Assembly: GCA_046153015.1 (NCBI GenBank)
Contig: JBJXGF010000153.1
Location: forward strand, 1-34,066
Reading direction: 5' to 3'
DNA: 34,066 bases
Source: JBJXGF01 sp046153015
GTDB taxonomy: Bacteria; Actinomycetota; Acidimicrobiia; Acidimicrobiales; CAIXPF01
Made by a program: the position numbers and the translations under genes. Shown here in pieces: positions 1 through 7,940 of the stretch. The notes beneath the pieces are model-generated. The model had not been told where the DNA came from. It searched no databases and saw only the letters and a program-made list of their open reading frames with translations. Positions within the stretch are counted from its first letter, which is position 1. Every line of letters begins with the position of its first letter.

Positions 1-3000
1 GCGGGCGGCGCCGGGGGCGGCGCAGCGCCGCCGCCTCCGCCGGGTCGAGGTGCGCGGCGCCCAGCACCGGCGCCTCACGCTCGGGCGCCTCGACCAGGGC
101 GAGGTCGGCCAGCGCGGGCGTGAGCGCGCTGGCCACTCGGGCCAGCTTCGCCTCGAAGGACGGTTCGGCCTCCAGCTCGGCGAGCAGCCGCGCCGCGAGC
201 TCGGAGCGGGCGTGGCGGAGGCGCAGCGCCTTCTCCGCCCGGGCCTGCTCCACCGCCGCCCAGGTCCGCTCCGCCGTCTCGCCCACCACCGCCAGCTCGT
301 CGGCGGTCCAGTCGTGCGGGGCGGCGAGCTGGACCACCAGCGCGGCCACGATGCGGCCCCGCTTCACGAGCGGGACCATCACGTAGGCCCCCACCCCGAC
401 GGCGCCGGCGGCGGCCCGGTCGGCGGCGCTGAGACGAGGGTCGCCGCTCACGTCGCGCACCACGACGGTCTCGCCCGCCCGCAGGCTGCGCTGCACGGCC
501 CGCCCGTAGTCGGCCAGGAGGCGCCGGCCGACCATGCCGGCCCCGTCGGGGTGGTAGTCGGCGTACACGGTGGCGTGCTCGCCGCTCTCGTCGATCTCGG
601 CGTAGTGCACCCGGGTCGCCTGGAGGTGCTCGCCGAGCGCCTTGGCCGCCTCGGCCTGCACCTCGACGGGGTCGGCCACCACCCGCAACGCGTCGACCAG
701 CCGGGCGCGATAGGCGTCACGCGCCGCCGCCGAGCGCTGCGCCAACTCGGCCAGGCGGCGCTGCGTCTGGTCCTTGAACACGATCGCGAACCGGCCCCGC
801 ACCCCGAGCGGGGCGGCGAACACGTCGAACCAGCGGCCCATCGCCGCCGAGCCCTCCTCGAAGCGGAGGGTCTCCCCGCCGAGGGCCACCCGGGCGTAGG
901 TCTCGATCCAGCTCGGCTCGAGGTCGGGCACCAGCTCGAGCGCGGTGCGCCCCGCTGCGTCGACGAGGCCGGTCATCTCCTCGAACAGCGGGTTCAGCTC
1001 GAGGAACCGGTAGTCCACCGGCCGGCCGTCGGCGTCGACGACCATCTCGCACACGCAGAACCCCTCGTCGATCGAGGAGAACAACGAGCGGAGCTGCGCC
1101 TCGCTCTCGGCCAGCGAGCGTTCGCTGCGCTTGCGTTCGGTGATGTCGGTGACCACCACCGCCACGCCGCGTCGCCCGCCGCCGAGCGGCACCGGGTAGA
1201 GGTTGGCCAGCCGCCACTGCATCCCGTCGGGCTGCGTCGGGTCGGCGACCTCGATCTCCACGCCGATCAACGGCTCGGTCAGGGCCCGGGTCAGCACCCC
1301 CTCGAGCTGCGGCCACTGGCGGGGCAGGTACTCGGCGACGGTCCGCCCGAGCGACTCGTCGAGCGGCGCCCCGTTGATCGCCGCCATCGCCTGGTTCAGG
1401 TGCAGGCAGCGGAACTCCTCGTCGAACACGGCCATGCCCACCGGCGCCGCGCCGATCACGGTCTCGAGCAGCGAGCGCTGCGCCTCGGCCAGGCGGTAGC
1501 TCTCGGCGGCCTGAGCCTCGGCCGCCTTGCGGGCGGCGATGTCGTGCACCGCGGCGGTGAAGAACCGCCGCCCGTCGCTCAGGGTCAGCTCGCCCACGCT
1601 CACCTCGACCGGGAACACCGAGCCGTCGCGCCGGCGGGCATCGAGCCCGAGGCGGCGCCCGACGAGGCCGCCCTCCCCGGAGGCCGCGAAGCGGGCGAGG
1701 TGCGCCCGGCGCAGGGCGCGCTGCGGTTCCGGCGCCAGCACCGAGACGTGGCGGCCCACCAGCTCCTCCTCGGCATAACCGAACAGCGCGCCGGCGGCCC
1801 GGTTGAGCGAGACGACCAGGCCGGCCTCGTCGGTCACGAGGATCCCGTCGAGCGAGGTGTCGAACAGCGTGCGGAGCCGCTCGTGGCTCTCTTCCAGGGC
1901 GTGGGCGAGGCGCACCTGCTCGGTCACGTCGCGCAGCACGCCCTGGATGCGGCCGTCGGGCAGGCGGCGCCCGGCCAGCTCGCCGATGAACAGGGTGCCG
2001 TCGCGGCGGCGCAGCAGCCAGCGGTGGTGCGCCACGTGGTCCTCGCGCAAGCGGCCCACCTCGGCCTCGATGCGGCCCGCCTCCTCGGCGGCGAACACCT
2101 CGGCCAGGGGCCGGCCCGCCAGCTCGGCCGGGGTGTAGCCGAGCATCGCGCAGGCGGCCCCGTTCAGGTCGAGGAACCGGCCCGCGGCGTCGGCCACGAA
2201 CACCCCGTCGACGGCCTGGTCGAAGAGCAGCCGGTAGTCGCGCAGCGCCTCGTTGAGGCGGGCGAGCGTGGCCGCCTCGCGGCGTTCGTCCTCCACTCGG
2301 CGACGCAGCCGTTCCACCGTCCGGGCGTGCCGTTCCCGATCGAAGCCCTCGGCCGCCACCCATAGGCCGGCGAACGCGAACACCATCAGCTCGGCCTTGA
2401 TCAGCACGAGGGCGGTGTCGTCGGCCACGCCGACGATCACGCCGCGCGGGTTGAGCAGCAGGCTCACCGCCGCCGTGGAGGCCATCGCCAGCGTGCTCAG
2501 CGCCACGGCCCGCGCGCCGAACACCGCCCCGGCGAGGACCACGACCACCAGCACGAGGAAGGCCAGCGGCAGGTCCCACGCCGCGAACGACGCGACGCTC
2601 GCCGCGGCCGACACGGCGAGCAGCGCCGCGCCCGAACGCAGGGACAGGCGCCGGCGGTCCGGGCTCGAGCCCCACGCCAGCAGCGCGATGCCCACCAGCG
2701 CCACGCCGGACGCGTCGCCCAGCCACCACTGCCACCAGGTGGTCCACCAGGCGTCGCCCTGGAAGAGCCGGTCGGCGCCGGCGCCGATGGCGGCCGCGAC
2801 CGCGGGGCCGATCAGCACCGCGCCCACCGCCAGGGCGGCCACGTGGCGGCGCCGGGCGAGGTCGAGCGGGGCGGCGCACCAGCGCCGGGTGAGCGCGGCG
2901 CCCACCGCCGGGCCGGTCACGTTGGCCAGCACGTAGCCGGCCACCGCGGCCAGCGCCCACTTCCCGGTCGTGAGGTCCCGCGCCGCCTCCGCCGCAGCGG

Positions 3001-3265
3001 CGGCGCTCAGCACCACCCACCACTGCCGCATGGGACAGCGCAGCAACGCCGCCGCGACGACCCCGGCCGGGATGAAGAACACGGCCTGCAAACCGGAGAT
3101 GGCCAGGGCCCGCACCGCCGCCTCGGCGCCGGCCGCGTAGGCCAGGCCCACCACCGCGAACAGCACCAGCGAGGGGAGCCGCCACACCGCCCCGGGCTGC
3201 GCCTCGCCCGGCGCCGGAGGCTCTGCCGGCGGCGGGTCCGCGGCGAGCCAGCTCGTGGCGCTCAT
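1..3265 (-). CDS. MASE1-PAS(x4)-GAF(x2) membrane sensor protein, 3' end cut off by the window edge
   Basis: The reading frame is open from the ATG at 3265 to the left edge, giving at least 1088 residues with the C-terminus missing. Residues about 30-310 are hydrophobic with several membrane spans and match the MASE1 sensory domain, including a WWLGD-type motif near 181-184. Four PAS domains follow (about 345-460, 465-590, 600-720, 725-850), several ending in DITERK- or DVTEQ-like linkers. A GAF domain of the kind found in sensor kinases spans about 860-1010, and a second GAF with a PALADLALVEAP stretch is cut at the edge. That stretch resembles the GAF before the SpoIIE domain of the gene at 13656-17045 (PALADEAVVEAP), so a SpoIIE phosphatase output is my guess. 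A kinase or GGDEF output is also possible. The protein is an inner-membrane sensor of unknown ligand, probably leaderless. Confidence 0.85.
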   Translation of the reverse strand, partial: MSATSWLAADPPPAEPPAPGEAQPGAVWRLPSLVLFAVVGLAYAAGAEAAVRALAISGLQAVFFIPAGVVAAALLRCPMRQWWVVLSAAAAAEAARDLTTGKWALAAVAGYVLANVTGPAVGAALTRRWCAAPLDLARRRHVAALAVGAVLIGPAVAAAIGAGADRLFQGDAWWTTWWQWWLGDASGVALVGIALLAWGSSPDRRRLSLRSGAALLAVSAAASVASFAAWDLPLAFLVLVVVVLAGAVFGARAVALSTLAMASTAAVSLLLNPRGVIVGVADDTALVLIKAELMVFAFAGLWVAAEGFDRERHARTVERLRRRVEDERREAATLARLNEALRDYRLLFDQAVDGVFVADAAGRFLDLNGAACAMLGYTPAELAGRPLAEVFAAEEAGRIEAEVGRLREDHVAHHRWLLRRRDGTLFIGELAGRRLPDGRIQGVLRDVTEQVRLAHALEESHERLRTLFDTSLDGILVTDEAGLVVSLNRAAGALFGYAEEELVGRHVSVLAPEPQRALRRAHLARFAASGEGGLVGRRLGLDARRRDGSVFPVEVSVGELTLSDGRRFFTAAVHDIAARKAAEAQAAESYRLAEAQRSLLETVIGAAPVGMAVFDEEFRCLHLNQAMAAINGAPLDESLGRTVAEYLPRQWPQLEGVLTRALTEPLIGVEIEVADPTQPDGMQWRLANLYPVPLGGGRRGVAVVVTDITERKRSERSLAESEAQLRSLFSSIDEGFCVCEMVVDADGRPVDYRFLELNPLFEEMTGLVDAAGRTALELVPDLEPSWIETYARVALGGETLRFEEGSAAMGRWFDVFAAPLGVRGRFAIVFKDQTQRRLAELAQRSAAARDAYRARLVDALRVVADPVEVQAEAAKALGEHLQATRVHYAEIDESGEHATVYADYHPDGAGMVGRRLLADYGRAVQRSLRAGETVVVRDVSGDPRLSAADRAAAGAVGVGAYVMVPLVKRGRIVAALVVQLAAPHDWTADELAVVGETAERTWAAVEQARAEKALRLRHARSELAARLLAELEAEPSFEAKLARVASALTPALADLALVEAPEREAPVLGAAHLDPAEAAALRRPRRRP

Positions 3266-3272
3266 GGCCCCC

Positions 3273-3278
3273 AAGCTA
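3273..3278 (-). promoter_or_regulatory. Candidate -10 box of a leaderless promoter (MASE1-PAS sensor)
   Basis: On the minus strand TAGCTT (TANNNT) ends 7 nt before the ATG at 3265, and no Shine-Dalgarno sequence fits in between. In Actinobacteria this spacing is typical of leaderless transcripts that begin at or beside the start codon. No clear -35 box is seen. Confidence 0.45.
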
Positions 3279-3301
3279 GTGGGGCCGCGGTTGCGGCCCG
3301 G

Positions 3302-3928
3302 TCAGCGCCACTCCCCCACCGCGGCCCGCAGCGCCTCCTCGCCCACGTTGGTGATCGTCAGCTCCTGGGGGCCCGGCGCCCAGATCACGTCGCCCGGCGC
3401 GTACACCATCGTGCGTTCGGCGCCGCCCTGGCGGACCGCGACCGACGCCACGGTGAGCAGCACGGTGAGGCTGGCGAAGCGGTACTCGACCGGCCCGGTG
3501 GACTCGCCGGGCCCGAGCGCCAGCTCGTAGGCCCGCAGCCGCTCCCGCTCGAGGCGCAGCTCGTGGCCCGGCGCGGCCAGCGCCTCCCCGGCCGAAACCG
3601 GCGGCGCCGCTTTGATCTCGGCGCCGATGAGGCGCATGGCGGCGTCGCCGAGGTTGTGCACCTGGTGGATCAGCGGCCGGGCGCGATGGGGCCGACACAA
3701 GAGCGACCCGGCCGGCGCCGTGCCGGTGCGGGCCTCCGCCTCGCCCCAGGTGCGGTCGCGCACGGTGGCCTCGTTGACCGCCACGTAGAACGTGTCCTCG
3801 GTGTGGCGGTGGTAGAGGGTGGTGTCGCCCGGGGGGATCAGCACGTCGTAGACCCGCACCAGCTCGTTCTCGAAGCGCCGGCGGTGCCGGGGCTCGTCGC
3901 GGACCTCGACCCAGGCCTCCTCGGCCAT
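3302..3928 (-). CDS. Cupin-fold protein, probably two cupin halves
   Basis: This 208-residue soluble protein has no signal peptide. Residues about 25-115 form a first cupin-like half with an HRHTEDTFYVAVNE stretch near 41-54, where the His and Glu residues could bind a metal. A second half at about 125-208 ends in a PGDVIWAPG turn typical of cupin barrels. Its ATG shares one base with the TGA of the upstream dioxygenase gene (TGATG), so the two are very probably co-transcribed and translationally coupled. The partner suggests a metal-dependent oxygenase, an isomerase or a small-molecule binding role in the same pathway. The substrate cannot be read from the sequence, and the second half lacks an obvious full metal-binding set. 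Confidence 0.8.
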   Translation of the reverse strand: MAEEAWVEVRDEPRHRRRFENELVRVYDVLIPPGDTTLYHRHTEDTFYVAVNEATVRDRTWGEAEARTGTAPAGSLLCRPHRARPLIHQVHNLGDAAMRLIGAEIKAAPPVSAGEALAAPGHELRLERERLRAYELALGPGESTGPVEYRFASLTVLLTVASVAVRQGGAERTMVYAPGDVIWAPGPQELTITNVGEEALRAAVGEWR

Positions 3929-5118
3929 CAGATGGCCAGATCCCGGGTGTTGTAGTCGCGGATCACCCGCTCGAAGCCGGCCTCGTCGCAGCGGAACTCG
4001 TCCTCCCGCCCGAGGAAGGGCTGGTAGGCGAAGGGCGTCTCGGCGGGGAAGCGGCGCCGGCGGGCGTCGATCGCCACCTGGATCACCGCGGCGCGCAGGA
4101 ACACCCGCTCCTCGTCATAGGCGGGGCCGTCGCCCCAGCGCAGGTCGTCGCCCCGCAGGCTGAGCTTGCCCTTCACGCCGAGCACCGAGGCCAGGCGGTG
4201 GAAGCCGAAGGTGATCGAGATGCGCGGGTCGGGCGAGGTGTTGGCGAACGAGCCGTGCAGCGCCTGGCGGTTCACGATCGTCACGTCGCCGGCGGCGCAG
4301 AGCAGCGGCACGGCGTCGGGCAGGAGGTCGCTGCCGTCGTTGGCCGCCACCAGCGCCCGGATGTCGACCCGGCCCACCCGGTGGCTGCCGGGCACGACCC
4401 ACAGGCCGTTCGCGGCGGTGGTCGGGTGGAGCTGCACCTGGAAGTTGAAGCCGTGGATCCCTGCGTCCCACGCCGGCGAGTCCCAGTGCGTGACTCCGTC
4501 CTGGTGCCACGCCACTGCCCCGCCGAGGCCGGGCTGCTTCACGAAGATCGCGTCGTTGTACGGCACGAAGTCGTCGCCGTTGATCGAGGCGGCGACGGCC
4601 AGCAGGCTCGGGTGGCCGTAGAGGCGCAGCGCGGCCGGGATGGCCTGGCACATGCCGAAGAGCAGGTACGGCGCCTCGTCCGGCGCGTCGGGATCGGGCG
4701 TGGCCTCGGCCATCTTCGTGGGGTGGCGCCCGGCCAGCGCGTCGGTGCCGCCCCACGGGTCCGACAGCGGCTTGATCAACAGGTACGGCTTGATGGCGTA
4801 GTCGAGCCCGAGCGCCGGCCGGCCCTGCGCGTCGAGCCTGGCCCCGCGCCGCACCGGGGCCCGCTCGAGCATCTCGGCGACCCCGGCGCGCAGCTCGCCC
4901 AGCTCCTCCTCGCCGACGACGCCCTCGAACACGTAGAACCCGTGCTCCCAGTAGGCGTCGAGGATGTCGCGCTCGAGGCGGCCGGCGGCGTCGAAGCGGA
5001 CCGGGCCCCGGCAGCCGAGCGCTGCGGCCCGGGCCTCGCCCTCCCGGGCGTAGTCGGCCAGGCGGGCGGCGTGCTCCGCGCGGGTCAGCTCGGCGACGGC
5101 CTGGTTCGCGTTGCTCAT
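3928..5118 (-). CDS. Phytanoyl-CoA dioxygenase (PhyH) family Fe(II)/2-oxoglutarate oxygenase
   Basis: This 396-residue protein has the double-stranded beta-helix core of the PhyH family. The iron-binding facial triad is visible: the HxD pair is His205 and Asp207 in WHQDGVTHW, and the distal His288 lies in RQALHGSFANTS. Arg299, 11 residues later, is placed to bind 2-oxoglutarate. The family hydroxylates lipids, terpenoids and other small molecules in the cytoplasm using O2 and 2-oxoglutarate. The start is supported by a strong GGGAGGTG Shine-Dalgarno just upstream of the ATG at 5118. It is the first gene of a two-gene operon with the cupin protein and is divergent from the esterase-BVMO pair. 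All active-site residues are present, so the enzyme is probably active. The substrate is unknown. Confidence 0.9.
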   Translation of the reverse strand: MSNANQAVAELTRAEHAARLADYAREGEARAAALGCRGPVRFDAAGRLERDILDAYWEHGFYVFEGVVGEEELGELRAGVAEMLERAPVRRGARLDAQGRPALGLDYAIKPYLLIKPLSDPWGGTDALAGRHPTKMAEATPDPDAPDEAPYLLFGMCQAIPAALRLYGHPSLLAVAASINGDDFVPYNDAIFVKQPGLGGAVAWHQDGVTHWDSPAWDAGIHGFNFQVQLHPTTAANGLWVVPGSHRVGRVDIRALVAANDGSDLLPDAVPLLCAAGDVTIVNRQALHGSFANTSPDPRISITFGFHRLASVLGVKGKLSLRGDDLRWGDGPAYDEERVFLRAAVIQVAIDARRRRFPAETPFAYQPFLGREDEFRCDEAGFERVIRDYNTRDLAI

Positions 5119-5222
5119 CGCACCTCCCGAGGCGAGTTCGCGGCGAGCGTAGCCGCGGCCTGCGTGCCGAGCGGCCGGCGAACACGCTAGAACAGCGCGG
5201 TTCCGGCCGCTGGAGGTGCGCC
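5119..5222. promoter_or_regulatory. Divergent promoter region between the PhyH-cupin and esterase-BVMO operons
   Basis: Both flanking genes have a GGAGGTGCG-type ribosome binding site: GGAGGT at 5212-5217 for the plus-strand gene and the mirror copy next to 5118. A candidate minus-strand -10 is TACGCT (complement of 5146-5151), about 28 nt from the PhyH start. TAGAAC at 5188-5193 is a weaker plus-strand candidate. No clear -35 boxes or operators are seen. Confidence 0.35.
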
Positions 5223-6182
5223 ATGGCCCTCGATTCCGCCACTCGGGCCCTGCTCGACACGATGGCCGCGGCGGGCGGCAAACCGCTCCACGAGTGCACC
5301 CCCGCCGAGGCCCGCGCCTTCGGCCAGGCCCTGGCCGAGCTGGCCGGGCCGGCGCCGGCCATGCGCGAGGTGCTCGACTGCGAGGCGCCCGGCCCGTCCG
5401 GGCCGGTCCCGCTGCGGGTGCTGACCCCGCCCCAAGGCGCCCGGGGCGTGCTCGTGTACCTCCACGGCGGCGGCTGGGTGATCGGCACGGTCGACGAGTA
5501 CGACACGCTGGCCCGCAAGCTGGCCGAGCGCACCTCGTGCGCGGTGGTGCTCGTCGAGTACCGCCTGGCCCCCGAGCACCGCTTCCCCGCCGCGGTGGAG
5601 GACTGCTGGGCCGGCCTGGAGTGGGCCGCGGCCCACGCCGAGGAGCTCACCGGGCGGGCGCAGCCGGCGCTGATCGTGGCCGGCGACAGCGCCGGCGGCA
5701 ACCTCGCCGCAGTCATGGCGCAACGGGCCCGGGACCGCCAGGGACCGGCCGTCGACCTGCAGGTGCTGATCTACCCGGTGACCGACGCCGAGCTCGACCA
5801 GGCCTCCTACGTGGATCCCGGCAACCAGCTGCTGCTCACCCGGGAGGCGATGAGCTGGTTCTGGGACCACTACGTCCCCGACCCGGCCCGCCGCCTCGAT
5901 CCGGACGCGTCGCCGCTGCGGGCCGCCAGCCTCGCCGGCCTGCCGCCGGCCGTGGTGCTGACCGCCGAGCACGACGTGCTGCGCGACGAGGGCGAAGCCT
6001 ACGCCGAGCGGCTGGCGAAGGACGGGGTGGCGGTGGAGCTCACCCGGCACCTCGGCCAGACCCACGGCTTCTTCAGCCTGCTGATGCTGCCGGGCAGCGA
6101 ACGCGGCTTCCAGCAGGTGGTCAAGGCCGTCCGAGCCTGCATCGTCCGCCGCTCCTCGACCCCCGCCGCGCCGCGGGCCTGA
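5223..6182 (+). CDS. Alpha/beta hydrolase, hormone-sensitive-lipase-like esterase
   Basis: This 319-residue cytoplasmic serine hydrolase belongs to the HSL (alpha/beta hydrolase 3) family. The oxyanion-hole motif HGGGW is at 81-85, and the nucleophile is Ser156 in GDSAGGN (154-160). The likely acid is Asp251 in AEHDVLRDE and the catalytic His is His281 in QTHGF. It cleaves carboxyl esters or lactones. The ATG at 5223 has GGAGGT 5 nt upstream. The next gene, a BVMO, starts 28 nt after its stop on the same strand. This is a known logical pairing, because BVMOs turn ketones into esters or lactones that such a hydrolase can open. The actual ester is unknown. Confidence 0.92.
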   Translation: MALDSATRALLDTMAAAGGKPLHECTPAEARAFGQALAELAGPAPAMREVLDCEAPGPSGPVPLRVLTPPQGARGVLVYLHGGGWVIGTVDEYDTLARKLAERTSCAVVLVEYRLAPEHRFPAAVEDCWAGLEWAAAHAEELTGRAQPALIVAGDSAGGNLAAVMAQRARDRQGPAVDLQVLIYPVTDAELDQASYVDPGNQLLLTREAMSWFWDHYVPDPARRLDPDASPLRAASLAGLPPAVVLTAEHDVLRDEGEAYAERLAKDGVAVELTRHLGQTHGFFSLLMLPGSERGFQQVVKAVRACIVRRSSTPAAPRA

Positions 6183-6210
6183 CCACCCCGACCGAGAGGA
6201 AGACCTGACC

Positions 6211-7872
6211 ATGGCCGAACGCCCCGCCCCAGGCCCCACCGCCGCCCGTGAGCTCGACGCCGTCGTGATCGGCGCCGGCTTCGCCGGGCTCTACATGAAC
6301 CACCGGCTCCGGGACCGGCTCGGCCTGTCCACCCAGGTGTACGAGGCCGGCGACGACGTGGGCGGCACCTGGTACTGGAACCGGTACCCGGGCGCCCGCT
6401 GCGACTCCGAGTCGTACATGTACTGCTTCTCGTTCGACAAGGACCTGATGCAGGAGTGGGAGTGGAGCGGCAAGTACCCGGAGCAGCCCGAGATCCTGCG
6501 CTACCTGAACCACGTGGCCGACCGCTTCGACCTGCGCCGCAACATCCAGTTCAACACCCGGGTGACCGCCGCCCGGTGGGACGACGCCGCCGGCCGGTGG
6601 CTGGTCGAGACCGACCAGGGGGACCACGTGAGCGCCCGCTTCGTGGTCACCGCCATCGGCTGTCTCTCCTCGGGCCAGATCCCGGACATCCCCGGCCGCG
6701 ACAGCTTCGGGGGCGAGGCCTACCACACCGGCGCGTGGCCCCACGACGGGGTCGACCTCACCGGCAAGCGGGTCGGGGTGATCGGCACCGGCTCGAGCGG
6801 GGTCCAGTCGATCCCGGTCATCGCCAAGCAGGCGGCGCAGCTCTACGTGTTCCAGCGCACCCCGCAATACACGATCCCCGCCCGCCACGGCACCGTCGAC
6901 AAGGCGTTCCTCGACAACGTGAAGCGGGACTACGAGGCGATCTACGAGAAGGCCCGCTGGTCGAACGGGGGCCTGCCCTTCGACCCGATCGAGCGCTCGG
7001 CGTTGTCGGTGAGCGACGAGGAGCGCCGCGCCATCTACGAGGAGGCGTGGCAGGAGGGCGGCTTCAAGTTCCTCTTCGGGTCGTTCTTCGACATCGCGCT
7101 CGACCGTCGGGCCAACGACACCGCGTCGGAGTTCATCCGCTCCAAGATCCGCGAGATCGTGACAGACCCGGACGTGGCCGAGAGGCTCGTGCCGGTCGAC
7201 CACCCGTTCACCTCGAAACGGGCGCTGATCGACACCGACTACTTCGACACCTACAACCGGGACAACGTGACCCTGGTCGACATCCGCCACGCGCCGATCC
7301 AGGAGATCACCCCCACCGGCATCCGCACCGCCGACGCCGACTACGAGCTCGACGTGATCGTGTTCGCCACCGGGTTCGACGCGATGACCGGCTCGTACAA
7401 CCGGATCGACGTCACGGGCTGCGGCGGCCAGAAGCTGAAGGACAAATGGGCCGCCGGGCCCCGCACCTACTTGGGCGTGGCCAGCGCCGGGTTCCCGAAC
7501 CTGTTCATGATCACCGGGCCGGGCTCGCCGTCGGTGCTGTCCAACATGCCCGTCTCGATCGAGCAGCACGTGGAGTGGATCTCGGACGCGATCGAGCGGC
7601 TCGACGCGCAGGGCCTGTCGGTGATCGACGCCGACGAGCAGGCCGAGGCGGCGTGGGTCGAGCACGTGAACGAGCTCGCCTCTCACACGATGTTCATGCT
7701 CGCCGACTCCTGGTACCTGGGGGCGAACATCCCCGGCAAGCCCCGGGTGTTCATGCCCTACCCGGGCGGCGTGGGCGCCTACCGCAAGAAGTGCAACGAG
7801 GTGGCCGAGGCCGGCTACGCGGGGTTCACCCGCAGCGAGGCCGGGGCGGCGCTCACCTCCCCCGGGGCCTGA
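6211..7872 (+). CDS. Flavin-containing Baeyer-Villiger monooxygenase, cyclohexanone monooxygenase type
   Basis: This 553-residue FAD/NADPH enzyme inserts one oxygen next to a ketone to form an ester or lactone. The FAD Rossmann motif GAGFAG is at 21-26, followed by the BVMO-typical GGTWYWNRYPGARCD region at 51-65. The BVMO fingerprint FxGxxxHxxxWP is complete (Phe166, Gly167, His172, Trp176, Pro177). The NADPH Rossmann motif GTGSSG is at 192-197. Length and motif order match type I BVMOs close to cyclohexanone and phenylacetone monooxygenases. An AGAGGAAG-like ribosome binding site precedes the ATG. It appears to form an operon with the esterase upstream and ends at a strong hairpin shared with the convergent second BVMO. 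Substrate range cannot be predicted. Confidence 0.93.
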   Translation: MAERPAPGPTAARELDAVVIGAGFAGLYMNHRLRDRLGLSTQVYEAGDDVGGTWYWNRYPGARCDSESYMYCFSFDKDLMQEWEWSGKYPEQPEILRYLNHVADRFDLRRNIQFNTRVTAARWDDAAGRWLVETDQGDHVSARFVVTAIGCLSSGQIPDIPGRDSFGGEAYHTGAWPHDGVDLTGKRVGVIGTGSSGVQSIPVIAKQAAQLYVFQRTPQYTIPARHGTVDKAFLDNVKRDYEAIYEKARWSNGGLPFDPIERSALSVSDEERRAIYEEAWQEGGFKFLFGSFFDIALDRRANDTASEFIRSKIREIVTDPDVAERLVPVDHPFTSKRALIDTDYFDTYNRDNVTLVDIRHAPIQEITPTGIRTADADYELDVIVFATGFDAMTGSYNRIDVTGCGGQKLKDKWAAGPRTYLGVASAGFPNLFMITGPGSPSVLSNMPVSIEQHVEWISDAIERLDAQGLSVIDADEQAEAAWVEHVNELASHTMFMLADSWYLGANIPGKPRVFMPYPGGVGAYRKKCNEVAEAGYAGFTRSEAGAALTSPGA

Positions 7873-7878
7873 CGCGGC

Positions 7879-7913
7879 GGCGCCCACCGACCCGGACGGG
7901 GTCGGTGGGCGCC
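7879..7913. terminator. Perfect bidirectional hairpin between convergent BVMO genes
   Basis: A perfect 15-bp stem (7879-7893 pairing with 7899-7913) encloses a 5-base loop (GGACG). It lies between two convergent stop codons, so it can terminate transcripts from both sides. No U-tract follows, as is common for actinobacterial terminators. Confidence 0.75.
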
Positions 7914-7940
7914 AGCTGCCTGACGTCAGACCTGCCTGAT

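Noticed and set aside
50..3185. Very long open frames on the plus strand (50-2365) and in another minus-strand frame (717-3185)
   Set aside because: Their translations are low-complexity Arg/Gly/Ala/Pro with no domains, while the minus-strand frame from 3265 gives clean MASE1, PAS and GAF domains. They are GC-driven shadows.
7921..7928. TGACGTCA palindrome next to the BVMO hairpin
   Set aside because: It is an 8-bp palindrome between two gene ends with no promoter nearby, easily expected by chance.
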